The notes beneath the pieces are model-generated. The model made no database searches, was not told the DNA's origin, and worked only from the letters and a program-made list of their open reading frames with translations. 64,000 nt of DNA from assembly GCA_949297805.1 (NCBI GenBank), contig CASFTG010000001.1, positions 372,001-436,000 on the forward strand, in the 5' to 3' direction. Below are positions 26,445-34,005 of the stretch, one piece after another. Each line of letters opens with the position of its first letter. The stretch's first letter is position 1. Origin of the DNA: an uncultured bacterium (GTDB lineage Bacteria; Bacillota_I; Bacilli_A; RFN20; CAG-826). Position numbers and translations under genes: made by a program.

Positions 26445-26747
26445 GTCATTTTGCTTACTCTCAATATTGATTTATTACCAACTTTTTCTAAAATTAAATT
26501 GGTAATAAAAGTTGGTGATAAGGTTGGTGGCAAAGCCATTGCTACAAGAAAACATGGTTTAAATTCAACAAGAGAAAGAATACTTTCTGAAATGAGACAT
26601 AATCCAAATATTACTAAGGCTGAGCTAGTCGTTTTAATCGGTATTAGCGATACGGCAATCGATAATAATATAAGGTATTTAAGAAATAACGGATTTATAA
26701 AACGTATTGGCGAAAACAAAAACGGATATTGGGAGGTTGTTAAATGA
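26436..26747 (+). pseudogene. C-terminal remnant of an AlbA_2/RecG-like (Schlafen-related) protein
   Basis: About 90 residues of recognisable protein: KVGDKVGGKA, then a winged helix (TKAELVVLIGISDTAID) ending with NGYWEVVK. This tail is typical of putative transcriptional regulators with an N-terminal AlbA_2 ATP-binding domain, which is missing here. The DNA is much more A+T-rich than the core genes around it, which suggests transfer followed by loss of the 5' part. A start with no ribosome site supports a dead fragment. Confidence 0.65.
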
Positions 26748-26772
26748 ATATAGATAGAAGTAGTGGATATTG

Positions 26773-26801
26773 TGGCATCGATTCTAGCAAATGCGATGCC
26801 T
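26773..26801 (+). other. Hairpin without T run
   Basis: Perfect 7-bp stem GGCATCG / CGATGCC with a 13-base loop, in the gap before the kinase-like gene. No T run, so termination is doubtful. Confidence 0.4.
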
Positions 26802-26871
26802 AGCCTCCAGACCTAGAATATTCCTATCCGGATGTCTGCCAAGGCATTACGAAAGGCGAAAGGAGAACGAA

Positions 26872-27402
26872 ATGATCGATATAGGCGATGAAATCACAAT
26901 TGATGGCCTCCGATACAAGGTCTTGAAACTACTTGGTCATGGCAAAGGCGGCTATTCCTATTTATCGATGGCTGATAATCGGCAATACGTCCTGAAGCAG
27001 ATCCATCATGAGCCTTGCGCTTACTATACTTTCGGCAACAAGATCGAAGCCGAGCTCCATGACTACCAACGACTGTCGCAGACGGGGATAAGAATCCCGA
27101 AGATGATCGGGTTCGATAAAGAAAAAGAAGTGATCGTCAAAGAGTATATCGATGGTCCAGTCCTCTCTGAACTTATTAAGTCCCATCAAGAGGTGGCTGA
27201 TTATATCGAGCAGATGAAAGCGATGCTTCCCTCCATCTATGGCGCCGGGCTCAATATCGATTACTATCCGACGAACTTCATCGTCAATAGCCAAGATGGC
27301 CTGCTTTATTACGTCGATTATGAATGCAACCTCTATGATCCGAAATGGGATTTCGAGCATTGGGGCATTAAGTATTGGAATGGCCAAGAGCCAATAAATT
27401 AG
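26872..27402 (+). CDS. Small RIO/APH-like protein kinase
   Basis: 176 residues from an ATG with AAGGAGA. A glycine-rich loop (LLGHGKGGYSYL), an invariant Lys (YVLKQI), a catalytic stretch NIDYYPTNF and a metal-binding DYECN are in kinase order but very compact. The family appears conserved in clostridia and relatives; substrate not known. It heads an accessory stretch with ADP-ribosyl functions. Confidence 0.7.
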   Translation: MIDIGDEITIDGLRYKVLKLLGHGKGGYSYLSMADNRQYVLKQIHHEPCAYYTFGNKIEAELHDYQRLSQTGIRIPKMIGFDKEKEVIVKEYIDGPVLSELIKSHQEVADYIEQMKAMLPSIYGAGLNIDYYPTNFIVNSQDGLLYYVDYECNLYDPKWDFEHWGIKYWNGQEPIN

Positions 27403-27570
27403 ATATCGAGACAGTAGGAGCCGGTGAACATTCTTTGGCATCCTTTTCCTAAAGCTATTCAAGGCGATTACGATTTTTGCTGAGATAGAAGTAGGCCATT
27501 AATCGTACTATTTTGGTTCTTCCAAAACTTGTTTTTTAACCTGGGTATAATCAAGTTGAAAGGAAGACCG

Positions 27571-27900
27571 ATGAAACTGACTAACGAAATCGCCATCCTC
27601 CGCGAAGTCCTGCAATTAAGCGATTCCGACCTCTGCTCCCAATTGGGGGTCTCGATGGAGACGCTGAACAATTGGAAGTTCGGCCGCAAAGGCGTGGGGA
27701 TTGCCAGTCTGGAGAAAGTGTATTCCTTTGCCTTTGCCCAGGGCATCGGATTGAATAGCATTTATGAGCAGCTTTTACGGGAAGAGCACGAAAACACCCA
27801 ATCCGCCGTTTTTTCCATGGCGCCAAAAGGCCCTTTGCCTTGCCGATTGATCCCGCCAATTCGAAGGCAAATAACGATTTCGGCGTCGGTTTCTATTTAG
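27571..27900 (+). CDS. HTH domain part of a frameshifted HTH-DUF3990 gene
   Basis: About 80 good residues: an N-terminal helix-turn-helix (ILREVLQLSDSDLCSQLGVS) with a good ribosome site GAAAGGAAG. After a GTTTTTTCC tract the frame drifts into a meaningless Pro/Arg-rich tail. The next frame picks up exactly there with FFHGAKRPFALPIDPAN, the start of a DUF3990 domain. One more T (T7 instead of T6) would make a single protein. So this is the 5' half of one gene. Confidence 0.65.
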   Translation: MKLTNEIAILREVLQLSDSDLCSQLGVSMETLNNWKFGRKGVGIASLEKVYSFAFAQGIGLNSIYEQLLREEHENTQSAVFSMAPKGPLPCRLIPPIRRQITISASVSI

Positions 27901-28421
27901 GCGAAACCTTCGAGCAAGCCGCCAACTACATCTCCGCACTCGACCGGAATTTCGTGTATTGCTTCCGGCTGAATCGGCGCAGTTTGAAAACCTATCAATT
28001 CAACGTCGATGCCGACTGGATGATCGCCATCGCTTACTTCCGGGGCTGGCTGGATGATTATCGGAATCATCCGCTTGTTCAGAAGCTTATCAACGGCCTA
28101 TCCGATTACGACGTCATCATCGCCCCGATCGCCGATAACCGGATGTTCGATATCATCGGCGAATTCATCGGGGGTGAGATCACGGACGAGCAATGCAAGC
28201 ATGCCTTGGCGGCCACCAACCTTGGCTTTCAATACGTCCTCAAAACCAAAAAGGCGTTGAGCCATGCTGAATTGCTGAAGGAAATGTTCATCTGTCAGAA
28301 GGAAAAAGCCCAATGCATCGAGAAACGGGCCTTATTGACCGATAACGGGGCCCAAAAGGTCAAAGTCGCCCGAATCCAATACAAGAACAAAGGACACTAT
28401 ATTGAGGAAATACTCCAATGA
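27810..28421 (+). CDS. DUF3990 (ADP-ribosyltransferase-like) part of the frameshifted gene
   Basis: In this frame the domain opens with FFHGAK and continues NDFGVGFYLGETFEQAANY, the signature of DUF3990, a family related to ADP-ribosyltransferases and often found as toxin-like genes with an HTH. It has no start of its own other than a TTG (27840) without ribosome site. It overlaps the next gene by ATGA. A zinc macrodomain hydrolase, which removes ADP-ribose from proteins, lies 1 kb downstream. Confidence 0.7.
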   Translation, partial: FFHGAKRPFALPIDPANSKANNDFGVGFYLGETFEQAANYISALDRNFVYCFRLNRRSLKTYQFNVDADWMIAIAYFRGWLDDYRNHPLVQKLINGLSDYDVIIAPIADNRMFDIIGEFIGGEITDEQCKHALAATNLGFQYVLKTKKALSHAELLKEMFICQKEKAQCIEKRALLTDNGAQKVKVARIQYKNKGHYIEEILQ

Positions 28422-28957
28422 CGCCGCTAAGTTTCATCGAGTTTAAGCTCTGCCAAGCCCAAGCCAGGATATTCGAGGCTTCGGTCACTAAGACTGACTA
28501 TAGCTCCCCGATCTTCATTCGTCGCTTCGTCTATTCCTCGATCGCCAAGGCCTTTGATGAGAAGGTTTACCTTTGTCGCTTCGATACGGTCGAAGTGGCG
28601 TTGGATGTCATTGATGAGGAATTCCCTGAATCGAGTTATGGGAGAATAAAATACACCCCGGATCAAATGTATTGGATCGGCTACATATATCGGTGCCTTT
28701 GCCTGAGATATAACCTATCCAGCAAACGCGTTTATCAGTTGTTCAATGCCCGGGAAATCGTCCAGTATTACCCGACATTCCACACCTTTGACATCGTCGA
28801 TGCCGCCGAGCGGATGATGGAGAACATCGATTACGATGACTCACCCATCCAAGAAAGGGCCTATAAGGTCGCCAAGCGTTTGCTATATCGGGAAAAGCTG
28901 ATTGGCTTAATGGGGGGGAGAAGTCAAGGTCTATGTCGACCGGCCAATTGGCTTTGA
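28418..28957 (+). CDS. Hypothetical partner of the DUF3990 gene, frame-shifted at its 3' end
   Basis: 179 residues, coupled by ATGA to the DUF3990 gene. The body (VYSSIAKAFDEKVYL, YTPDQMYWIGYIYRCL, TFDIVDAAERMM) is well-formed, helical and reminds me of proteins that accompany DUF3990, possibly antitoxins. The last 20 residues, after a run of seven G, are in the wrong frame for the sequence that follows, which encodes a pyrophosphatase-like protein. The natural C-terminus is therefore probably near LLYREKLIG. Confidence 0.6.
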   Translation: MTPLSFIEFKLCQAQARIFEASVTKTDYSSPIFIRRFVYSSIAKAFDEKVYLCRFDTVEVALDVIDEEFPESSYGRIKYTPDQMYWIGYIYRCLCLRYNLSSKRVYQLFNAREIVQYYPTFHTFDIVDAAERMMENIDYDDSPIQERAYKVAKRLLYREKLIGLMGGRSQGLCRPANWL

Positions 28958-29252
28958 TCATGAGGGAGTCGTCTATCCGCTGAATTATGGATATATCAAG
29001 GAGTTGAAAGCCCCCGACGGGGAATATCAGGACGCCTATGTTTTAGGGATCGAAGAGCCGGTGAAGACGTTCGTCGACCAACTCATCGCGGTGATAATCC
29101 GGAAGAATGATGACGAGGACAAATTGGTCGTCGCGGCTAAGGACCGACAATACTCAAAGGAAGAGATTCGCCAAGCGGTGAATTTCCAAGAGCAGCACTT
29201 CAAGAGCAAAATCATTATTCCCGGCGAACGGCGCGAATGGGATGACGAATAA
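28911..29252 (+). CDS. Small inorganic pyrophosphatase-like protein, start disrupted by a G run
   Basis: Open frame of about 113 residues: EVKVYVDRPIG, YPLNYGYI, APDGEYQDAYVLG, then RKNDDEDK and a final FQEQHF. These match the compact pyrophosphatase-like proteins of Firmicutes (DRP-G, YP-NYGY, DG-EQDAYILG). No start codon lies in frame. An ATG at 28910 directly before the G7 run would be in frame if the run had six G. Thus either a broken gene, slippage, or read error. Confidence 0.65.
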   Translation, partial: WGGEVKVYVDRPIGFDHEGVVYPLNYGYIKELKAPDGEYQDAYVLGIEEPVKTFVDQLIAVIIRKNDDEDKLVVAAKDRQYSKEEIRQAVNFQEQHFKSKIIIPGERREWDDE

Positions 29253-29394
29253 AATCAAATCGCCTCGGCCTAGTTGCTCAATCAGCCGAACTCCATCACT
29301 CGGGCTATCGATGTCTGATTTACCCATCCAATAAGCGCAGCGATATAGGTAGCCATCGGATTGTTTGTCTATAATTCCCAAAAAGGAAAATGAC

Positions 29395-30168
29395 ATGGAC
29401 GCGATCAGATGGTGCATCGATTACCTAAAAGTCTATAACGGCCTGAAAACGGGATTCAATCTACCGATTGAGAAGGAATTCCGGGCCTTGATGAATATCA
29501 CGATGCCGGTTGATCTAGCCGAGGAGTATTACCTTAAGCAAGGGCAAGCCTTAAAGGAAATAAACGCCAGACGTGGGGCGGTCGATGCCTTATCCTTACC
29601 TCGTCAAGAGCCCCATTTAGCCCTTTATCGAGGCGACATCACCCGGTTAAAAGTTGACGCCATCGTCGATGCCGGGAACGAAAAGCTGCTCGGCTGCTTC
29701 ATCCCCCTCCATTCTTGCGTCGATAACGCCATTTTCTCCTTTGCCGGGCTCGAGGTTCGGCGGGACTTGCTGGAGGTTATGGAAAAGCAAGGCCATGACG
29801 AGCCGGAGGGAAAGGTCAAGGTCACCAAGGGGTATAACCTGCCTTCTCCCTATATCTTCCATACCGTAGGGCCAAAAGGATATGACCCCAAGTGGGAGGG
29901 GAAGCTAACGGATTGCTATTTATCCTGCTTACGCCAGGCGGAGCGGATGAACCTCCGCAGCCTAGCCTTCTGCTCCATCTCAACCGGGGTCTATGGCTAT
30001 CCGATCGAGGAGGCGGCGCCTTTGGCCTTGAAGCTGACCAAGGAATACCTTAAGACCAGTTCCTTGGAGTTGGTGGTCTTCGTCACCTATAGCGATTATG
30101 ACGCTCGGGTTTATGGCGATTCGTTACGCTGTTTGGAAGAAAAGGAACGGTTTTTGCAGGTAAAATGA
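29395..30168 (+). CDS. Zinc-dependent macrodomain protein-ADP-ribose hydrolase
   Basis: 258 residues from ATG with AAAGGAAA. The macrodomain occupies the C-terminal two thirds. The zinc-binding signature of the SirTM-linked class is plain: DAGNEKLLGCFIPLHSC with Cys-His-Cys ligands, then SISTGVYGYP. These enzymes remove ADP-ribose from proteins and are often paired with an ADP-ribosyltransferase or sirtuin. Here the DUF3990 gene upstream is a possible partner; the standard SirTM/GcvH-L/LplA2 genes are absent. TATAAT at 29370 may be its own promoter. Confidence 0.9.
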   Translation: MDAIRWCIDYLKVYNGLKTGFNLPIEKEFRALMNITMPVDLAEEYYLKQGQALKEINARRGAVDALSLPRQEPHLALYRGDITRLKVDAIVDAGNEKLLGCFIPLHSCVDNAIFSFAGLEVRRDLLEVMEKQGHDEPEGKVKVTKGYNLPSPYIFHTVGPKGYDPKWEGKLTDCYLSCLRQAERMNLRSLAFCSISTGVYGYPIEEAAPLALKLTKEYLKTSSLELVVFVTYSDYDARVYGDSLRCLEEKERFLQVK

Positions 30169-30171
30169 GGT

Positions 30172-30246
30172 ACTTCACACTGAGTGAAGTGAAGTGTGAA
30201 GTAAGAGTGAAGTAAAACTTCATTCTGAAATTTTAAGAGTGAAGTA
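30172..30246 (+). repeat. Array E: GTGAAGTA motif repeated at about 11-bp steps
   Basis: GTGAAGT at 30184, 30189, 30196, 30207 and 30239, plus inverted ACTTCAC at 30172 that forms a perfect 7-bp palindrome with the 30184 copy. The same motif, inverted, forms another array at 60323. No gene in the window is clearly tied to it. Confidence 0.7.
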
Positions 30247-30366
30247 ACCCCCATCCTTATCCAGACAGAGGTCAGTAGGCGATAGGTTATCAATTTCATA
30301 AGAAAGCCGGGTATCCGAGGTGAAAACGCCGAGTATCAAGCAGGAGGGATTAACCGGTTTTCAATA

Positions 30367-30606
30367 ACCGGAATGAAATGCCATCAAAAACCGGAATGAA
30401 AGGCCATCAAAAACCGGAATGTATGGCCACCAAAAACCGGAATTGGTGCTAAATAAGGTATGTTTTATAAAAAATAAACGTGAGAAAAAGACCGATAAAA
30501 ACTTGACTATCTAATAAAAACATCAAAAACCGGAATGAATGGCCATCAAAAACCGGAATCATATATAATCTATAACCGGATTAAATGTCATTTATTTACC
30601 GGAATT
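30367..30606 (+). repeat. Array F: eight repeats at exact 23-bp period in two blocks of four
   Basis: ACCGGA starts at 30367, 30390, 30413, 30436, then after 93 bases at 30529, 30552, 30575 and 30598. Full units are ACCGGAATG + three bases + GCCATCAAAA; later ones keep mainly ACCGGAAT. The gap equals four periods plus one base. A TATAAT (30564) lies inside the second block. The ATPase gene starts 47 bases after the last copy. The half-motif ATGCCATCA equals the core of the array at 11011. Binding-site array by inference. Confidence 0.92.
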
Positions 30607-30644
30607 GACTAGCATAAAAACGTTTTATCGTTTACAATGGCAAT

Positions 30645-31931
30645 ATGAAAATTGAATATCGCAATCGCCTAGCCGAAAAAACTCTTGAGAGAAAGTTGAG
30701 ATCCTCGGGCTGCGTCCTTATCCGTGGACCAAAAAGCTGTGGGAAAACTACGCTTGCCAAGCGATTCGCTAAATCGCAGTTCGTCTTGCGGACGAGGGAC
30801 GATATCGGGTTGGCGAGGGTTAATCCCCAATTGATTTTAGCCGGCGATCCCCCTCGTTTGATTGATGAATGGCAAAAAGCCCCGGATATTTGGAACCACA
30901 TCAAAGCCGCTCTTGATGATGATTTCATGTTTGGCCGATTCATCCTAACCGGCAGCACGACCCCGGTTGATCCGAAGTTCATCCTCCATTCCGGCACTGG
31001 TCGCATCTCCCGGATGACCCTCTATCCCTTTTCGCTTTTCGAATCGGGCGAATCGAATGGGCATGTCTCGCTCGGGTCGCTATTGGAGTCTCCCCATATC
31101 GAGCCGTTGCTGGCGGCCGATAACCATATTGCATTGAAGGACATCGCATATCTTATTTGCCGCGGCGGCTGGCCGTTATCGCTTCTATCCGGAAAGGAGG
31201 ACGCCATCGACGTGACGAGGAATTACTACGATGGGCTCTTCGTCGCCGAGGACGAAAACGATGAATATTCCGATTTCTTCAAAAGCAAAGATGTCGATCT
31301 GCTGGAGATAATCCTCAAAGGCTTCGCCCGCAATATCTCGACCCCGGCGAAGAAAAGCCGAATGATTGCGGCGATTTTGGAGTCCGGCCGTCGAAGAACC
31401 TTAGACGAGAAGACGTTCGACGCGTATTACAAGACGTTGAAGGATCTGTTTATCGTATATGAATTGCTTCCTTGGAATGCCAATATCCGTTCCTCGGTGA
31501 TGATCCGCCAATCCCCGGTTTATCACTTCTTCGATCCGTCAATTGCCGCCGCCAGTCTTCGTCTATCCCCGGCCCGCTTGGTGGAGGATCTGCACTCGCT
31601 AGGACTGTTCTTTGAGGACTTGGCGATCCGAGACTTGACCATCTATGCCGAAGCCATTGGGGCCGACGTCTCTTATTACCGGGATTCCAGCGGCCTGGAG
31701 GTTGATGCCATCATTACTTTCCCTGACGGGGATTATGGGGCGGTCGAGATCAAGGTCGCTGGGGACGATTCCCTGACTCGAGGTAGGAAATCGCTTCTAT
31801 CATTCGAAAAGAAGATGAGGGAAAACGGCAATCCGACCCCCGCCTTCAAAATGATTTTGACTAGCCATGGGGCCTGTTACCAAGGGGCGGACGGAATCTA
31901 TGTGGTGCCCATCAATTGCCTGCGGCCTTGA
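30645..31931 (+). CDS. Stand-alone AAA ATPase with DUF4143 C-terminus, second paralogue
   Basis: 428 residues. Walker A GPKSCGKTT (residues 28-36), Walker B RLIDEWQ near 75, sensor-like FILTGSTTP, and C-terminal GLEVDAI with AVEIKVAG, the nuclease-like E-D...ExK pattern. It is a clear relative of the ATPase at 11102 (shared GTGRI/SLFESGES and final VPINCLRP/VPIGCLKP). No ribosome site precedes its ATG, so leaderless or weak translation is possible. Role unknown. It lies next to an AbiE module but on the opposite strand. Confidence 0.85.
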   Translation: MKIEYRNRLAEKTLERKLRSSGCVLIRGPKSCGKTTLAKRFAKSQFVLRTRDDIGLARVNPQLILAGDPPRLIDEWQKAPDIWNHIKAALDDDFMFGRFILTGSTTPVDPKFILHSGTGRISRMTLYPFSLFESGESNGHVSLGSLLESPHIEPLLAADNHIALKDIAYLICRGGWPLSLLSGKEDAIDVTRNYYDGLFVAEDENDEYSDFFKSKDVDLLEIILKGFARNISTPAKKSRMIAAILESGRRRTLDEKTFDAYYKTLKDLFIVYELLPWNANIRSSVMIRQSPVYHFFDPSIAAASLRLSPARLVEDLHSLGLFFEDLAIRDLTIYAEAIGADVSYYRDSSGLEVDAIITFPDGDYGAVEIKVAGDDSLTRGRKSLLSFEKKMRENGNPTPAFKMILTSHGACYQGADGIYVVPINCLRP

Positions 31932-32075
31932 TGCTTGGTTAGACGGCGGGAAACGATTAGAAGTGGAACAATTTATATAAGCGGCAAGGGAGATGTCGAT
32001 TGAATGGGGGACGGCTGTCTATCTTAGGCGCAACGACAGATAACGTACACGATAGATCCCCGGTTCGCATCATTA

Positions 32076-33017
32076 TTAAAGTTCCAAGGATTCGAGCTTA
32101 TCTCCGATTTGCTCCATCGTTTTCAGCACTTCTTCAAAGGTAGGGAACTTATCGAAAAAAGACATGCTATGCATGATTGACTCATAGCCCTTTCGAACAT
32201 CGCGATTGAGTTTTTCTTTCCAACTGGAATAAGCATAGGGCCCGGTCGGGTCATAGCCTTGTTCGCCCCATTCGGAATGGCGCTTAACGTAATAGGCGTC
32301 GGATTCTTTGCTTAAGGCGATGAGCGATCTTAATTCATCCGGATTAGCGAACAGGCTCTCGATGTCGGGGTGTTTCATCATCAAGGTGACGTCATTGAGG
32401 TGACGGGAATTGATGGAGAGTTTCCCAATATAGGCATAACGTTTGATGGCTAAAAGCTTATCGAGGAAGGTCCGCTTAATGGAAGTGACGTTGATTGTTA
32501 CCTCCTTCAAGCCATATTGCTCGATTTCTTTGTCTAGCCCCCGTTGCTCCATGAATTCCTGGATATATGATTTGATGGGGCGCGGTGAGTAGGGGATGGA
32601 GTTGGAGAAGGAACCGATATCGAGTTTGATTGGCTCGATGCCTTCGATTAGAAGAACGCTGCTTTTGTGGCGGGGATATCGCTTATGGATGTCTTTTTGA
32701 AAGGTGGTGCCTTCAATGTTGGACAAGATGGTTTCGATCTCCTTGATGTTTCGGCTGCATTGTCCGTTGGATAAAGACGATCCTAAATAGTTGAGGTCGA
32801 CGTCTTCGGAGAAACGATCGATCGAACCGGGATAGCCTTTGCTTAAGGAGGTGCCGCCTTTGAAGATGCAATCATTGGCGAATGGGGAAGTGGCGAGGTT
32901 AAAAAGCATCTTGACGATGTAGTAGTCGCGCTTGATATTGCTGATGGAGATGCCTTTGGCTTCAGCGGTGTGAACCGCCATCACCTCAAAAAACGACGGG
33001 GTTAGATGCAGATTCAT
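32076..33017 (-). CDS. abiEii: AbiEii nucleotidyltransferase toxin
   Basis: 313 residues from the ATG with GGAGG six bases upstream. Residues 53-76 carry the nucleotidyltransferase signature KGGTSLSK ... RFSEDVDL with the metal-binding Asp pair D72/D74. AbiEii/MenT-type toxins modify tRNA 3' ends or nucleotides and stop growth after phage infection. The start overlaps the end of the antitoxin gene by 32 bases, so the pair is coupled. Confidence 0.9.
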   Translation of the reverse strand: MNLHLTPSFFEVMAVHTAEAKGISISNIKRDYYIVKMLFNLATSPFANDCIFKGGTSLSKGYPGSIDRFSEDVDLNYLGSSLSNGQCSRNIKEIETILSNIEGTTFQKDIHKRYPRHKSSVLLIEGIEPIKLDIGSFSNSIPYSPRPIKSYIQEFMEQRGLDKEIEQYGLKEVTINVTSIKRTFLDKLLAIKRYAYIGKLSINSRHLNDVTLMMKHPDIESLFANPDELRSLIALSKESDAYYVKRHSEWGEQGYDPTGPYAYSSWKEKLNRDVRKGYESIMHSMSFFDKFPTFEEVLKTMEQIGDKLESLEL

Positions 33018-33699
33018 TGATGTCCTCCATTTTGGGTATGTCGTAAAACGAATACTCACTAAGGTACTGATTGAGTTCGTTTTTGATGTTATAGAAGTTC
33101 AGTAGGTTCCGGAGGAAGGCGATGGTGCTTTTCTTGTAACGCCTTTTCTTCAATAGCTTAGCCAAGACTTTTTCGTCAAAGGATTCGGCGACTCTCTTCG
33201 AATAGTCCATGAAGGCCCCTTCGTCGAGGTCGGGGATTTCCTTATAGTGTTCCAACACCTCCAAGACCGAGAGGGTATCGACGGTCGGCTTATCGAATTT
33301 GACGTTGAGCCGATAGGCGGTGCACTTGCCGATTTGCTTTTTGTCACCGTCGATTCGGGAGGTCAGGAATTCTTTTCGTGCCGGGACTTGAGTGGTGAGC
33401 CCGAGTTGGTTATAAAGGGCATAGCCAACCGGCATGCCCGATTCGTCGGCGGTCAATGACTGACCGATTTTGTCGATGTCGATGGTGACCCGGCCGTATT
33501 GGTCTTCGTAGGGAAAGTAGTAAACGCCTCGGGCGGCTTTGGACAAGGTCCCATCCTCAACCAGCCGTTCCAAGCATTTATAGTAGGTCAGTTCATTGAC
33601 CCGACCATCTAACCGTTTACGGTATAAGGCGGAAGCGAAGATCAATTGCTCGACCTCGAACTTTTTCAGTTCGTTTTTGATTATCTGCATCTGACTCAT
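32986..33699 (-). CDS. abiEi: AbiEi antitoxin, winged-helix repressor
   Basis: 237 residues. N-terminal winged helix (residues 1-80, ending GVYYFPYED), then the AbiEi body GMPVGYALYNQLGLTTQVP. ATG at 33699 has GGAAGGGG eight bases upstream, better than the TTG two codons earlier. AbiEi neutralises AbiEii and represses the operon by binding inverted repeats; such a repeat is present at the promoter. Confidence 0.88.
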   Translation of the reverse strand: MSQMQIIKNELKKFEVEQLIFASALYRKRLDGRVNELTYYKCLERLVEDGTLSKAARGVYYFPYEDQYGRVTIDIDKIGQSLTADESGMPVGYALYNQLGLTTQVPARKEFLTSRIDGDKKQIGKCTAYRLNVKFDKPTVDTLSVLEVLEHYKEIPDLDEGAFMDYSKRVAESFDEKVLAKLLKKRRYKKSTIAFLRNLLNFYNIKNELNQYLSEYSFYDIPKMEDINESASNPVVF

Positions 33700-33726
33700 A
33701 TACAATCCCCTTCCTTTGTTACCTAA

Positions 33727-33773
33727 ACTATAAAGGCATAATTTGACTTGTCAAGTGCAGTGGCAGTGCACTT
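33727..33773 (-). promoter_or_regulatory. abiE promoter with overlapping palindromic operator
   Basis: On the minus strand TTGACA (33749-33754), 16 bp, TATAGT (33727-33732). A 21-bp near-perfect palindrome (AAGTGCA...TGCACTT, 33753-33773) abuts and overlaps the -35. This fits AbiEi autorepression. The remaining bases up to 34005 show no other feature. Confidence 0.8.
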
Positions 33774-34005
33774 TTGTAAAATGTTGGACGTTGCAAAAGG
33801 ATATCAAGAACATCATCGCGTTAAAAAAGCTAACAAATCGCTTATCGATGTTTGCAAATTCGAACTAATTTCGATGGAATTGGGCAAAAGTAGTCAATCT
33901 GCTCCAGCTACATGAATCGTTCCTAAATCAATGGATAAGGTCGAGACTTAATCTATAGGCATTGCCAAATAACGTCGAAAATAATAAAAAAATAGTCAAT
34001 GGCGT

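Noticed and set aside
30367-30606. CRISPR array
   Set aside because: Period is only 23 bp with no room for spacers, units diverge, and no cas genes are present. The same applies to the 33-bp array at 15794, whose gaps are 12 bp.
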